64,000 nucleotides of DNA from Ancistrus triradiatus (taxonomy: Eukaryota; Chordata; Actinopteri; Siluriformes; Loricariidae): assembly GCA_025084515.1 (NCBI GenBank), contig JAJAGP010000369.1:58501-122500 (forward strand). The letters are read 5' to 3'. The position numbers and the translations under genes are program-made. Under the pieces are notes generated by a model. The model saw nothing but the letters and a program-made list of their open reading frames with translations. It was not told the DNA's origin and searched no databases. This document shows, one piece after another, positions 41,001 to 48,974 of this stretch; the stretch's first letter is position 1, and every line of letters begins with the position of its first letter.

Positions 41001-41100
41001 ATTCATGCTACGTTTTTCCCAGTGCATCCATTTTTACATCACATTGAAAGAGATACAAAAGACTTATAAGTGAATACTTACCAGATAAAATGCCATCCAT
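14772..41100 (-). CDS. ppfibp2: Liprin-beta-2 (PPFIA-binding protein 2), spliced
   Basis: Liprin-beta proteins are cytoplasmic scaffolds that bind liprin-alpha through their SAM domains and act at adhesion and synaptic sites. Exons in transcript order: 41100-41082, 37298-37105, 33796-33710, 32041-31928, 28886-28755, 25677-25585, 23733-23622, 23392-23360, 23086-23025, 21568-21493, 21407-21328, 21241-21174, 21013-20953, 20715-20677, 20583-20472, 19436-19304, 18879-18751, 18177-18027, 17875-17764, 17068-16980, 16891-16769, 15808-15683, 15536-15348, 14972-14772. All junctions are GT/AG with matching phases and sum to about 844 codons plus stop. Domains: N-terminal region 1-80, coiled coil about 80-310, Ser/Glu-rich middle, SAM1 about 518-585, SAM2 about 603-670, SAM3 about 680-750. 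It is beta-2 rather than beta-1 because of motifs such as HIWVTRWLDD, DQFHESRVDGRML and SLEDL/SIEDLKD. The start is uncertain because the longer N-terminus has an in-frame stop. Borders may be off by 1-2 bases. Confidence 0.93.
17235..17560 (+). repeat. Dispersed repeat family R1, copy 2
   Basis: This copy lies in a ppfibp2 intron, antisense to the gene. It keeps TTTGTCACAAATTCCCTCTC, CTCATGACTCCCCTAGA, CAGCATCTCATATAAAG, GAAACTGCACTGA and CTCTGCCGCCCTCTAG in the same order as copies 1 and 3. Confidence 0.65.
18282..18581. mobile_element. MITE, Tc1/mariner type, intact ends
   Basis: The ends form a terminal inverted repeat of about 31 bp (left CACTCCTCAACATTGAAACT then GCAACACCAA; the right end is its complement with two mismatches) and are flanked on both sides by TA, the Tc1/mariner target-site duplication. 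The 300-bp interior has no transposase. It sits in the ppfibp2 intron between exons 18879-18751 and 18177-18027. Good end conservation suggests a fairly young non-autonomous element. Confidence 0.85.
19670..19820 (+). repeat. SINE-like fragment in ppfibp2 intron
   Basis: GGAATTGTGGCAGTGAGAGC, GGTTTTGGGTCCAAGCCAG and CAAGGTCCTTAACCCCCTGT give the tRNA-head and 'AAGGTCCTTAACCC' signature of common teleost SINEs. The copy is diverged. Confidence 0.6.
22425..22645 (+). repeat. Dispersed repeat R2, copy 1
   Basis: AAGTCAGCTTTATTTAGC, GCATTGTCTCAAAGCAGCTT and GAAGAAACCTTGGGAGGATC, in this order, define a repeat also present at 25360-25535 and 48075-48265. It is a common ostariophysan-type interspersed element without coding capacity. 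It lies in a ppfibp2 intron. Confidence 0.7.
23860..24000 (+). repeat. Teleost interspersed repeat fragment
   Basis: CATCCAGAGCGACTTACAAC, then GCAGCTTGGCAGAG and GGATTTGAACCCTGGACGCT, is the well-known 'TCCAGAGCGACTTACA ... GGATTTGAACC' fish repeat. It lies inside a ppfibp2 intron. Confidence 0.7.
25360..25535 (+). repeat. Dispersed repeat R2, copy 2
   Basis: Same order of blocks as copy 1: AAGTCAAGTCAGCTTTTATA, GCATTGTCTCAAAGCAGCTT, a CAGCAAGGAAAATCCCTAA block and GCAAGAAACCTTGGGATC. It ends about 50 bp from the ppfibp2 exon at 25677-25585. Confidence 0.7.
25815..26095. repeat. Two SINE S1 copies in head-to-head inversion
   Basis: The plus-strand copy at about 25815-25935 (ACAGACACAATTGGCTTGG, GAAGGTGGAACAAGGGACC, CTGCTGCAACAGCACC) is followed at 25975-26095 by an inverted copy (CTGCAGCAGCTGGAGATCTC, GACCTTCCCTCCCTCAGAC, AATTGTGTCTGTGTTGGACC). 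The arms could pair in the ppfibp2 pre-mRNA into an imperfect hairpin with a loop of roughly 50-80 nt. The flanking ATTAT/TTAT context is ordinary. Confidence 0.6.
26556..26804 (-). CDS. ppfibp2: Candidate alternative terminal exon of ppfibp2
   Basis: An open stretch of 82 codons plus stop follows a good acceptor (CCGACAG at 26805-26811, minus strand) and starts in phase 0, matching the phase-0 donor of exon 28886-28755. It encodes a heptad-like helix (VVNLISELQEQMCRIQQEL) followed by an acidic, Ser/Glu/Pro-rich tail and ends ARESVGTV. No in-phase donor is available to continue to exon 25677-25585 (the usable GT would be phase 1). If used, the exon would therefore terminate a short liprin-beta-2 of coiled-coil region only, without SAM domains. 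The canonical transcript simply skips it. I infer this from codon composition and phase; expression evidence is needed. Confidence 0.5.
   Translation of the reverse strand, partial: SVVNLISELQEQMCRIQQELSSKIQEKRAAETRQDGDPNPTDAPLNEPESGEAEETSGTEQSSGDLGAEELCCCARESVGTV
28245..28440 (+). repeat. SINE S1 copy with tRNA head
   Basis: The head has GGTTCGGCGGTCCAATATGT and the B-box-like GGGTTTGAATCC; the body has GGATTGGCTGTGACTGAGG and ATCATCCCCTGCTGCTGAG. It shares the body with copies at 8880, 25815, 25975 and 31300. It lies in the ppfibp2 intron. Confidence 0.7.
29640..29830 (+). pseudogene. Tc1-like transposase C-terminal remnant
   Basis: The plus strand reads as a degraded version of the transposase segment around the third catalytic acidic residue: LPWLPNSQ followed by KHLWDVL. 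The usual 'SPDLNPIEHLW' block is damaged by substitutions and a small deletion. Nothing upstream extends the frame. Confidence 0.65.
31300..31465 (+). repeat. SINE S1 copy
   Basis: The head GGTGGCACAGCGATATACGA and body GACTGGCTGTGTTTGAGGGA, GGATTATCCCCTGGCTGAAA match the other S1 copies in order. It is inside the ppfibp2 intron. Confidence 0.65.
32058..32090. repeat. (GA)n microsatellite at a ppfibp2 acceptor
   Basis: About 16 GA units on the plus strand, that is CT units in the sense of the gene. They start roughly 17 bases upstream of exon 32041-31928, so the run lengthens its polypyrimidine tract. Confidence 0.9.
32965..33275. repeat. Minisatellite, unit about 30 bp, about 10 copies
   Basis: Imperfect tandem copies of a unit close to CCTCCTATAACCAGTACC + AAAGTTTTACAGG. 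Variants alternate CCCCCTAGAACCAG and CCTCCTATAACCAG. It lies in the ppfibp2 intron, 3' of exon 33796-33710. There is no open frame and there are no unique spacers, so it is not CRISPR-like. Confidence 0.9.
36925..36962. repeat. (GAT)n/(GAC) microsatellite
   Basis: An interrupted trinucleotide run, ACGATGATGACGATGATAAT followed by GATGATGATG, in a ppfibp2 intron. Confidence 0.85.
37105..37298 (-). other. ppfibp2: ppfibp2 N-terminal exon
   Basis: The exon reads ADEVRHSPVLQAASD ... GDKDRLWRAVPCSAVQTLLL then RLDENL. The final part aligns in spacing with the liprin-beta N-terminal block (an 'xxIPxxTAxxIxEWFEESL'-type stretch) though identity is low. Phase 1 at the start joins the 41082 donor and phase 0 at the end joins exon 33796-33710 (VNPRAHGNNESYQDRL). 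It is more diverged than the rest of the gene, as is usual for this region. Confidence 0.75.
37605..38415. repeat. Minisatellite, unit about 61 bp, about 13 copies
   Basis: Tandem imperfect copies of a unit built from AACAGTGCCAGGAGGCC, ACACATCTGGACTTTTGG, TGCCAGGGAACCATACACC and TGAACTT. Copies differ by about 10-25 percent and by small deletions. The whole array lies in the ppfibp2 intron between exons 41100-41082 and 37298-37105. It is open in short frames only. Confidence 0.9.
38939..40378 (+). mobile_element. Tc1-like transposon, right end truncated
   Basis: The left inverted repeat begins CAGTGGGGCAAAAAAGTATT after a TA and is followed by the inner block AATCACATTGTAGGATTTTT. The complementary block AAAAATCCTACAATGTGATT appears at about 40343-40362, but the outer part of the right repeat is missing after 40378, replaced by other sequence. 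The element sits in a ppfibp2 intron, antisense to the gene. Confidence 0.9.
39301..40160 (+). pseudogene. Tc1-like transposase pseudogene
   Basis: The reading starts MAKTKELSKDSRKKIVDLQQ, the helix-turn-helix end typical of Tc1 transposases, and continues with KHGGGNIMLWGCLSAEGTG and HDSDPKHTARAMKEWL. It is inactive. In-frame stops occur near 39407 (TAA), 39723 (TAG in place of the usual Trp) and 40118 (TAG, again in place of Trp, after SPDLNPIKHL), and there is a frame disturbance around 39630-39650. Confidence 0.9.
40545..40725 (+). mobile_element. Second, unrelated Tc1-like remnant
   Basis: TACAGTGGGGTCAAAAGTCT is the end of another Tc1-like family. About 120 bp further on, CACCTGACCTAAACCCCATC reads SPDLNPI, the transposase C-terminal motif, so a large internal part has been deleted. 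It abuts the truncated side of the element at 38939. Confidence 0.6.
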
Positions 41101-41151
41101 CAGCTCGCAGGCTGTCTAAAACATGTGGCTGGCACCTGATGCCACCGTCAT
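41082..41151 (-). other. ppfibp2: Conserved ppfibp2 N-terminus with in-frame TAG
   Basis: From an ATG at 41151 the frame reads MTVASGASHMF, then TAG at 41118-41116, then TACELMDGILS to a perfect donor (GTAAGT at 41081). This lines up with the usual liprin-beta-2 start, in which a similar 'ASDASHxLExALEQMDGI' region is uninterrupted; the stop takes the place of a Glu codon. Translation could start instead at the Met of MDGIL (41100), or TTTTAG could act as an acceptor. It could also be a base error, since one base change separates TAG from GAG. Confidence 0.7.
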
Positions 41152-41571
41152 GAACTACATCTCCTGCCTCACTGCTTTGCTGTGCCCTAGGAAGCATTTG
41201 GAAGAGTCCATGTCTCTAGTGAGGCAGAGGTCTATAAAGATTTTTACATCCACCCAGATAAATACAAAGAGCAGATGCTTAGGTCTTGGTTGCATGCATT
41301 TATGGAGGGGAAGCACAGTTGGTTTTAGACTTTCCTCTCATTGCTCCCGCTGCTCTGCATATTTCTAGCCAATTGTGGCAGGATGGGGGTGTGGTGTGTG
41401 AAAGCTGATTTGCATAAATGATATACAATATTTGCAGGTTTCTGCTTTGGTACAGATACCCCAGAGGCCATGGCAACACTCCACCTTCAGATACGGACGG
41501 TAGTCTAGTGTTGTATGACTTTATTACATAACAATTGCACACATGAATACTAATTAATGGCGCCCACATAC

Positions 41572-41660
41572 CTTTGCACTGCCGCCTCTGATTGAGCCAA
41601 AGGCAAAGCCCAGTCCAATCCACAGATATAAGGCAGGCAGCAGGGTCAAAATAAACATCA
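41572..41660 (-). promoter_or_regulatory. ppfibp2: Possible 5' exon and promoter of ppfibp2
   Basis: Read on the minus strand, GCGGCAGTGCAAAG is followed by a strong donor, GTATGT, and is preceded by an inverted CCAAT (ATTGG) and a TATA-like CTTATATCTG. It could be a non-coding first exon joining an acceptor (GGGCACAG) just upstream of 41151. This rests only on motif spacing. Confidence 0.25.
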
Positions 41661-41679
41661 CTTGCACTGCTATCTTGCA

Positions 41680-43555
41680 CTGATTTCTGTATACGAAATA
41701 ATGGAAATGAAGCTCCTGTTATCCAAATTTCCATTCAGGACACCCTCCAAGTTATCATGCACAACTAATTTTCCAGGTTCAGAAGGTTCAGATTTCAGAT
41801 CGTCATTCATTATAGCAGGTCAATGGTTTGGATATTGGCTTACTGGTTTTAAATACCACATACGTTATACTTAAACGTAGCGGTATTGGGGTGTGTAAAT
41901 CTGTGATGTATTTGGAATAACCCTTTAGACGGATAAGGTAAATGCGTAAGTGAATTAAAGCAGTACTGGAAAATGGTGCCTATCTTGTTTTTTCATGTTC
42001 TAATTTTATGAATTCTGACACGACATGTTCCACAGCGAGAGTCGTGACTTCTAAGGGAACCCAAGCTAATGAAGCAGGCCGAGCCTAAATGTTTTGCAAT
42101 TACTGAAATCCTCACGACGATCATGGCTCATCCGTGCGGATTGCCATCGCCTCTTCACGGGAAAAGGAGAAGATGCATCTGTTTCTATCAGCACGACACT
42201 GCTGGGTACAATGGAGGCACACTCCTTCCCTGTCATGTGGCATTTTAACGACGGTGCAGCAATTCAAAACTCCTACGGTCTAATACCATATGGCAGGAGA
42301 GGGAAAGGAGAAGGAAGGAAAGAATCAGAAACTCAGATAACTAATGATTGACCTTGAGATTATGTATTCACATCATATTTACGTTCCATTGCTTCTCCTT
42401 CTTGGAGACTCATGATAAATCCGTTTCTCTTCCCTCAGTGTGAAGCCTCAGCCTGAAGCGATGAGCAGACAGCTTAATTACTCTCATCAAAAACTAATTA
42501 GGGCTTTCCCATTTTTCTGTAAAATATTTAAAACCTTATTATATTCTGAGGTAGTGTTTTCCAATCCTTTCAGAAGCACCCTTAAACTGCTCTATAAAGA
42601 GTTTAATAAGTACAGATACGTCGATTAACGTCAACGATACGTTCTGTGAAATTGCACGTTATGCAATCTAGACTGTCAGAGAATCATTTCTTCTCCTCTA
42701 TGAAGGCTGTTGTGTTTCTAAAATTACATATTACAGGCGTGTAGACAAATATTTATTGACATATTTGATTTTTCATTCATAACGTAACTAGTACTGCGGG
42801 ATTTTTGTCCGGAAAAGTTAACAAATCACCAAATCTTAACGTATAGAAGTTATAGTCTACCGCTTCTACGCTAGGTCTGACATCTGCTGGTCAAACATTG
42901 TATTGCAAGTTATAAAATATTTTGGCCGCGGAGAAAGAAGCCGATTTATTTGGTTTTATATTTGTTATCTACGTCTGAGAGGTGAACGGTATCAAATTTA
43001 ACACTGATAATACTGAAAATTAAAACATTTCGTATACCTCAGTCAAGGTATAATTTAATTTAGTTCATTAAGAGCTGTCTCCCCCTGGTGGCCGAGACTG
43101 GATTAGTCTGAACTCACAACGAGCGTGTCAACAAACGTTAGCATGTTCCTGGTTATAAAAGTCCTGGCATTCGAGCTGACAGACAGAGGTTGATCAATAA
43201 TAAATTAAATATTAAAGAAAATGTGTATTCATCCTATTTATTTTATATATTGATGCATTTCTTACATTGGTCCAAGTCGGTTTATACTGCTCTTATGGTA
43301 CTGCTGCTAAATCTGTTGAAGCTGGTTTAACGATAAGCATCACACACTCTGTAATAGTTACAGATCAATATCAAAATGTCTCTAAATGACAACTTTGAGA
43401 AAGGAGGTACTCGTTTTTCACACTAGAACACTACTGAATATTCTCTACGCCAAAATCCTACTCCCCCGAGATCACAGTGACCTTGGACGCTAACACCAGA
43501 ATACACCAGATACTGAAAACAAAGGTTCACATACTTTTAACTTCTCTCAGATGTG
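41680..43555. other. Intergenic space between ppfibp2 and the PRDM9-like pair
   Basis: No exon is supported. A block at 42095-42340 has higher GC and complexity than its surroundings and could be regulatory. The rest is AT-rich. Confidence 0.4.
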
Positions 43556-43564
43556 GAATATTGG

Positions 43565-43793
43565 TTCATTTTCATGTTACCAAAAGATGGCAGTAGTACT
43601 CTTTCAGTTGGAGGGCAGCAGGCTCAATTCAAAGAAGAATAGAGCTGCAGCAGATCTCTAAAATCCGGCTAATCCTCAGTGTTTAAACACTATAATTCAT
43701 ATATAATTCGGTTTGATCTGATGGAGTTACAGTAAAAGATGGTTATTGTTTTAGTCTGGGGTGGTTTCACTTCGTTCTGCTTTAAAACACAAG
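43565..43793 (+). promoter_or_regulatory. Promoter and non-coding exon 1 of PRDM9-like copy A
   Basis: The segment has a mirror copy upstream of copy B (52260-52050). Both share a CTTTCAGTTGGAGGGC block, AAGAAGAA, AGAGCTGC, GTGGTTT, TTCGTTCTGCTTT and ACACAAG at an identical donor, GTAAGTTCTACTGAAGCTTG. The coding start lies in exon 2, so this exon is untranslated. No clear TATA box is seen at a fixed distance. Confidence 0.65.
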
Positions 43794-44171
43794 GTAAGTT
43801 CTACTGAAGCTTGTAGCTTAGCTGTTAGACTTAGCATCACAAGGGGTTTGTAGTAAATCTGCTATATGGACTAACATCATCTGCACCCTACTGCAAATAT
43901 GCACCCTCAGATTGAGTCTTAAGTAATAGGTACACATTATGTAGGTTAGTAATTAAGTTCTTGTTGATGAACTGGTGAGTGTCATGTCATTTAGAGACAT
44001 TACAGAGAGATTGAGGGGGTCCAGAAACTACCTTCTGTGGTATTGCTATTATTGATCAGTAACAGAATCTGATACGAGCCATGACTGGATTTATTGTGAA
44101 ACTCTTAGAGACATAGTGGGTTTGTAAAGAGAAACTGGAGAAAATCTGCTTCAAATACATCAAGAGAAACC

Positions 44172-46274
44172 ATGGAGCCTGACTCACCAGAGGTACCCTG
44201 TTCACCTTCCTTATCTTAAAATCAAACTCTTAATGATCTCATAAAATGTATACTGTGTGTGTGTACATACATTAGGAGGAAAAGAAGGTGGACCTGAACA
44301 GCTACAGTCATGAGAGCTACGTCCACAATGGACTGATAATTCAAATCGTTAAAGAGGAAGAAGCAGAAGATGATGAGAACCTCTGTAAGATGAGGCTTTT
44401 TGTCTCAGTACCATTTCTTTCCTAATCCCAGTATCCTCATAAAGACTTTATCCCTTTTTAAGCATTAATCCTTTGAGTGTAATTCCCTTCCTCTGTTGTT
44501 CACTCTGCTTTCAGACTGTGAGGAGTGCAGATCTTGCTTCTTCAACAAGTGTGAAGTTCACGGTCCTGCTCTCTTCATCTCTGATAGCGCTGTTCCTATG
44601 GGGGTTTCTGACCGAGCCAAACAGACCCTTCCACCTGGTCTAGAGGTTCGGCAGTCTGATATTCCCAGTGCAGGACTGGGAGTGTTTAATAATGGGGAGA
44701 TTATCCCGGTCGGTGCTCACTTCGGGCCGTACCAGGGAGAACTGGTGGATAAAGAGGAAGCAATGAACAGTGGATACTCCTGGGTGGTGAGATGACTCCT
44801 CAACAATCACTAGAAATGTTGAAAGTGGGAGCTGCTGCTGCTCTGATCTTTCATTGTTGTCTGCGTTACAAATTCTTTTGCAGATATTGAAGAGAGGACA
44901 GTGCGAGGAATTCGTAGACGCCACGAGGGAGACGCACTCCAACTGGATGAGGTGAGAGCTGCTGTTGAAGATTTAGACTTACTGCTTTGAACCGCTCTTC
45001 TCTTTGTGTCCTTCACTTTTTTGTCGTCTCTCAGATACGTGAATTGCGCTCGTAACGATGAAGATCAGAACCTGGTGGGGTTCCAGTATCGAGGGGGGAT
45101 TCTCTATCGTACTTGTCGACCCGTCAGACCGGGAGAGGAGCTCTTGGTGTGGTACTCGGAGGATTATGTGAAAGATCTCAGCGCCACCTTCAACTGCCTC
45201 TGGAACAAAAAGTGTTCTGCAAATGGTAATGTCAGATATATATCTATCAATCTTCAGAACTATTGACCAAGCTCTTTGTGTGTGTTTGTGTTTTCTGCTT
45301 CAGAAAGCAAGGATGCCCAATTCTTCTTTTGCACGTTGTGTCCACATTCCTGTACCTTTCAATATCACCTGCACAGCCACGTCAGGAGATGCCACCAAGA
45401 GGAAAAAGAAATATCGCAGAAGCCTGTAGACATTAAAGACGAGATGCCGGCGCCCGTGAGGAGCTGCAGTAGTCCTCAGACTTGTGCGGTGCAGAAAGAA
45501 ATCCATTGCTCAGACTGTGGAAAGATGTTTACGCGACTAAAAGATTTCCAAACGCACCAACGCATCCATACGGGAGAAAAACCGTATCGCTGCTCGCACT
45601 GTGGGAAAAATTTCAGTCAGCAGAGCAATCTCCAGACGCACCAGCGCATTCACACCGGAGAGAAACCCTACCAGTGCTCAGTCTGCGGGAAGGAGTTTGC
45701 CTACCAGAGCAACCTCCAGACCCACCAGCGCGTCCATACGGGAGAGAAACCCTACCGCTGCTCGCACTGCGGCAAGACGTTTGCCCGCCAGAGTACGCTA
45801 CAGAACCACCAGCACATCCATACGGGAGAAAAACCATACCAGTGCTCATACTGCGGCAAGACGTTCGCTCGCCAGAGCAACCTCCAGAACCACCAGCGCG
45901 TTCACACCGGAGAGAAACCGTTCCGCTGCTCGCGCTGCGGCAAGACGTTTGCTCACCAGAGTAACCTACAGAACCACGAGCGCATTCATACGGGAGAGAA
46001 ACCCTATCATTGTTCGCAGTGCGGGAAGAGCTTCACCCAACAGAACACGCTGCAGATACACAAGCACGTCCACACCGGAGAGAAACCCTACCAGTGCTCG
46101 CAATGTGGCAAGAGCTTTTCCCGACAGAGTCACTTCCAAATACACCAGCGCATTCACACCGGAGAGAAACCGTACCGGTGCTCGCAGTGTGGCAAGGGCT
46201 TTACAAGACAGAACTCTCTCAGTAGACACCAAAATGTTCACATGGGCAAGAAGCTGCAGCACGGCTCCGAGTGA
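44172..46274 (+). CDS. PRDM9-like PR/SET zinc-finger protein, copy A
   Basis: Exons 44172-44192, 44276-44384, 44515-44786, 44884-44951, 45035-45225 and 45304-46274, all GT/AG and in phase, give 543 residues. The start MEPDSPE has an ideal ACCATGG context. Residues 45-59 form the pre-SET zinc knuckle (CEEC ... KCEVHG); the PR/SET domain follows to about 205. The three tyrosines needed for methyl transfer in PRDM9 are kept: Tyr116 (HFGPYQG), Tyr181 (GILYRTC) and Tyr197 (LLVWYSEDY). One isolated C2H2 finger follows (CTLC ... HLHSHVRRCH), then nine tandem fingers. PRDM9 trimethylates H3K4 and H3K36 and, where meiotic, places recombination hot spots. No KRAB or SSXRD domain is seen. The 37-residue exon before SET (EEKKVDLNSYSHESY, then an acidic stretch) is not a domain I recognise. 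A nuclear protein is expected. Confidence 0.88.
45499..46254 (+). other. Nine-finger C2H2 array of copy A
   Basis: Nine 84-bp units with TGEKP linkers. Helix residues at positions -1, 2, 3, 6 read RKDT, QSNT, YSNT, RSTN, RSNN, HSNN, QNTI, RSHI, RNSR. Differences between neighbouring fingers fall mostly on these DNA-contact positions while the framework is nearly constant, the pattern expected of a PRDM9-type array under selection and concerted evolution. The last finger is followed by MGKKLQHGSE and the stop. Long open frames in the other two phases are by-products of the periodicity. Confidence 0.9.
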
Positions 46275-46349
46275 GAGAAGAACGTTACTAAGATAAGATA
46301 AATCGCCTTAAAGTGTAGAACCACCGGTTACTTACCCAGTATCATGGCA

Positions 46350-46975
46350 AGAGACACATCTCGAACACCTTATACACAGAGTGCCCACTTTGTTAGAGTC
46401 ACCTGCCCGTTCGGCTGGATGTTTAACACTTCAAATGAGTCACTGGTGCAAGAATAGACAGGGAGAGTATTTCAGCAACTTGCCAAAGCCAACTTTGTGC
46501 TGTTTTTTCATCGAGAGTATACAGAGAATTCTGTGATCGAGAAGAACATCCAGTAAAAGTGGATGCTGTGGACATAAACGACTCATCGAAAGGGTGCAAA
46601 GGAGGATGTCAAGGATTATTCTGAGGAACAGGAAAATTTGAAGCCCGGATGGGCTCCAACAGCACGCCACCAGTTCGAGTACCGATGAGAAATAGAAAGG
46701 CAAGAATTTAAGCCGTGGCCTAGTAAGATGAATCCAGATTTCCGTCGCTGATGGGAGGCTCAGATTTTGGAGCTAGCAGCATGAATCGGTGACCCTTTCT
46801 GTCAGGTATCATCAGTCCAGGCTGAGTTGGAGTAATAGTGCATGGACCTGCTCCATCTTGGGTCCTCTGGTACTTGTGGCTGGACGTTCGGAGAATATGG
46901 CTTACCTAAGCATTGTGGCCGACCGATGGATTGATTCTAGGAAGATGAGGGCGAGTTCTCTCCAACTGCAAAAAA
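46350..46975 (+). pseudogene. Tc1-like transposon remnant behind copy A
   Basis: GGTGCAAGAATAGACAGGG, CGGATGGGCTCCAACAGC, AGATGAATCCAGATTTC and CATCAGTCCAGGCTG follow the order of a widespread fish Tc1-type element. The encoded transposase (for example 'SDESRF'-like and 'VQAG'-like sites) is broken by stops and small deletions. It starts about 75 bp after the copy A stop codon, so it may form part of that gene's 3' untranslated region. Confidence 0.75.
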
Positions 46976-47059
46976 GTTATTAAACCTTACAAATTGATTT
47001 AACGTTAGGAAATATAAGTACATTTTACTTACATATTTTTAGATGTTGTGTCCATGTGC

Positions 47060-47215
47060 TGTGTTGGCTCACTGGTCAAGGTACTGGCCCGAGGACCAGA
47101 GGGTTCAAAGAGGTCCAGGGTTGAAATCCTGTCAGTTCCTTGAGCAAAACCCACAACTGCTTGGATTATAAGTCGCTCTGGATAATGGCATCTGATAAAT
47201 GACAATGCAAATGCA
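47060..47215 (+). repeat. SINE-like fragment
   Basis: GTTGGCTCACTGGTCAAGG and GGTCCAGGGTTGAAATCCTG form a tRNA-like head; AAGTCGCTCTGGATAATGG and TCTGATAAATGACAATGC form the common teleost tail. Confidence 0.7.
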
Positions 47216-47544
47216 TGGTAGTCTTTAGATCTAACTGAAGATTTCCCCATTGTTGCTTTCACTGATAAAACACCTTGACATGTCAGGGTTTTAGTATTTC
47301 ATCTTAAGATTAAGATTACTATTACTGTAGGATTAGTGAGATCCTGCCCCATTTCAGCAAAATTATGCTGTGCTGCTCTGCCTTAGGAATCTTTTCTGTC
47401 CTGATTTTCAAATAAACATTGAATGAATGAAAAAGAGCACTTCTGTAAACGATGCGTTAGTCAATAAGTCAATAAAAGTGATTCATGATATGAAACTATG
47501 CCTTGAAGACTCAGAACAAGCTCCGCCCCCGGATTGAAGCCTGG

Positions 47545-47720
47545 GACACTTCAGAGACGATGATTTAGCGAAGTAAAGTGTTCTGCCTTAAACACACAAG
47601 GTAAGTTCCACTGAAGCTTGTAACATAGTATCCGCTTCAAATCCGCAAGACAAACTATGGAGCCGGGCTCACCATAGGTACCCTGTTCACCTTCCTGATA
47701 TTATAACCAAACGCCTAACG
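47545..47720 (+). pseudogene. Third PRDM9-like 5' fragment, dead
   Basis: AAACACACAAG with GTAAGTTCCACTGAAGCTTG matches exon 1 and its donor in copies A and B. After a large internal deletion, ACTATGGAGCCGGGCTCACC then TAG then GTACCCTGTTCACCTTCC matches exon 2 and its donor, but the last codon (GAG in A and B) is TAG. No SET or finger exon follows. It has the orientation of copy A and lies between the two full genes. Confidence 0.75.
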
Positions 47721-47744
47721 ATCATCAGTCATACAGAAATATGG

Positions 47745-47895
47745 AGCTGTCTGACATGCATCTAATTCATGTCTGAATACCAGAAAACTAGTACAAACGA
47801 ACCCTTGCGACACCTGCTGACAGAAGAGAGAATCACAGTCAAAAGACAAAGGAACAGTATATTATTCTTTAAAATAAAACACATCATTTACAGAA
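47745..47895 (+). repeat. Repeat R3, copy 2 (partner at 16185-16400)
   Basis: CATCTAATTCATGTCTGAAT, CGAACCCTTGCGACACCTGC and TGACAGAAGAGAGAATCACA match 16190-16265 in a ppfibp2 intron, in the same orientation. A TTTAAAATAAAACA tail is shared. The family is unknown to me. Confidence 0.6.
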
Positions 47896-48074
47896 TGTGT
47901 AACTACAAGGAAGGCAAAATGTATAAATAAATGCTGGATAAAATATTTTTTACGCATTTCAGTTGTCCTAAATGTCCAAAAATGTAACATCTCTACTTGT
48001 TCGTCGTCCGTTGTATTGAGGAATGATAATAAACACCACTTGAGTAAAAGTAGAAGCTTTAGCCATCTTATTAA

Positions 48075-48265
48075 AATGTCTTTCAGCTTTATTTCTGTAG
48101 TGTTTTTTTAATTAACAACAGAGCTTTGTCTAAAGGCAGCTTGACAAATATCTAGGCATAGCAAACCATTTGAGCAAGTCTACAGCAACAGGGGCAGGGA
48201 AACTCCCTAAATGTGATGAGGAAGAAACCTTGAGAGGATCAGGACAAAACCAGACCTGGCCTTGG
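48075..48265 (+). repeat. Dispersed repeat R2, copy 3
   Basis: CAGCTTTATTTCTGTAGTG, AAAGGCAGCTTGACAAAT and GAAGAAACCTTGAGAGGATC match copies 1 and 2 but are more diverged. Confidence 0.6.
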
Positions 48266-48974
48266 GTAGATGTCATATATAAGAAAAAATAAATTACCAC
48301 CATAACTTTTGATCACTACTTTAAATACACAGAAGCCAAACAGAATAATTACAATTTATAATATAATAAAAATATAAATAAACCACAGATACGTTAGAGC
48401 ATGATATATAATAAAATAGAGGACAAAACATTAATAGAATTCATACAACGGTATGTCTGTTGTGGCTGCATGGTGTGGATAGACAGAGCTCTGATGTGGA
48501 TTCACTCCAGTGGAACGTTACAGCGTCTTTGAGGATCTCATGCAGCACTGATGCAGCTCCAGGTCTATTGTCTCACATTAAGCTTTGTTATACGAGATGA
48601 TTCTACACAGTGACACTCCTCCCACACTGCCAGCAGGAGAGGTGTAACGACGCATCACGAGGCAAAAATGGGACGATGTGCATCGTGGAGTTGGATTTTC
48701 TTGCTTATTACTCCATCTAAGGCAAATGCATTTTTTGGACACCAGAGGGCACAAATGTGTGACACAGGGGCACAGCCCGTTCTCAGTGAGACTTTCTATT
48801 TCTTTACATTGTAGGGGAATTATTATTATTTATTTTTTTTAGACAATAACAGTACACGTTATTTTGAATTATTATTTTTCAGAAATAAATAGTGAATGTT
48901 TCTTATTTAAAATATAATGTAGCTACAATAGAGAATTTTAAACTTCTGTTTCTAAACTAACGTTGTGTGGGGTT

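Noticed and set aside
44276..44384. An SSXRD motif in the exon before SET
   Set aside because: The exon occupies the place where SSXRD lies in full-length PRDM9, but its residues (KKVDLNSYSHESY and an acidic tail) do not match that motif.
45482..46296. Long open frames in the other two plus phases and on the minus strand across the finger array (up to 231 codons)
   Set aside because: They arise from the 84-bp periodicity of the C2H2 array. Their translations are Arg/Pro/Thr-rich shadows and the true frame carries nine perfect fingers.
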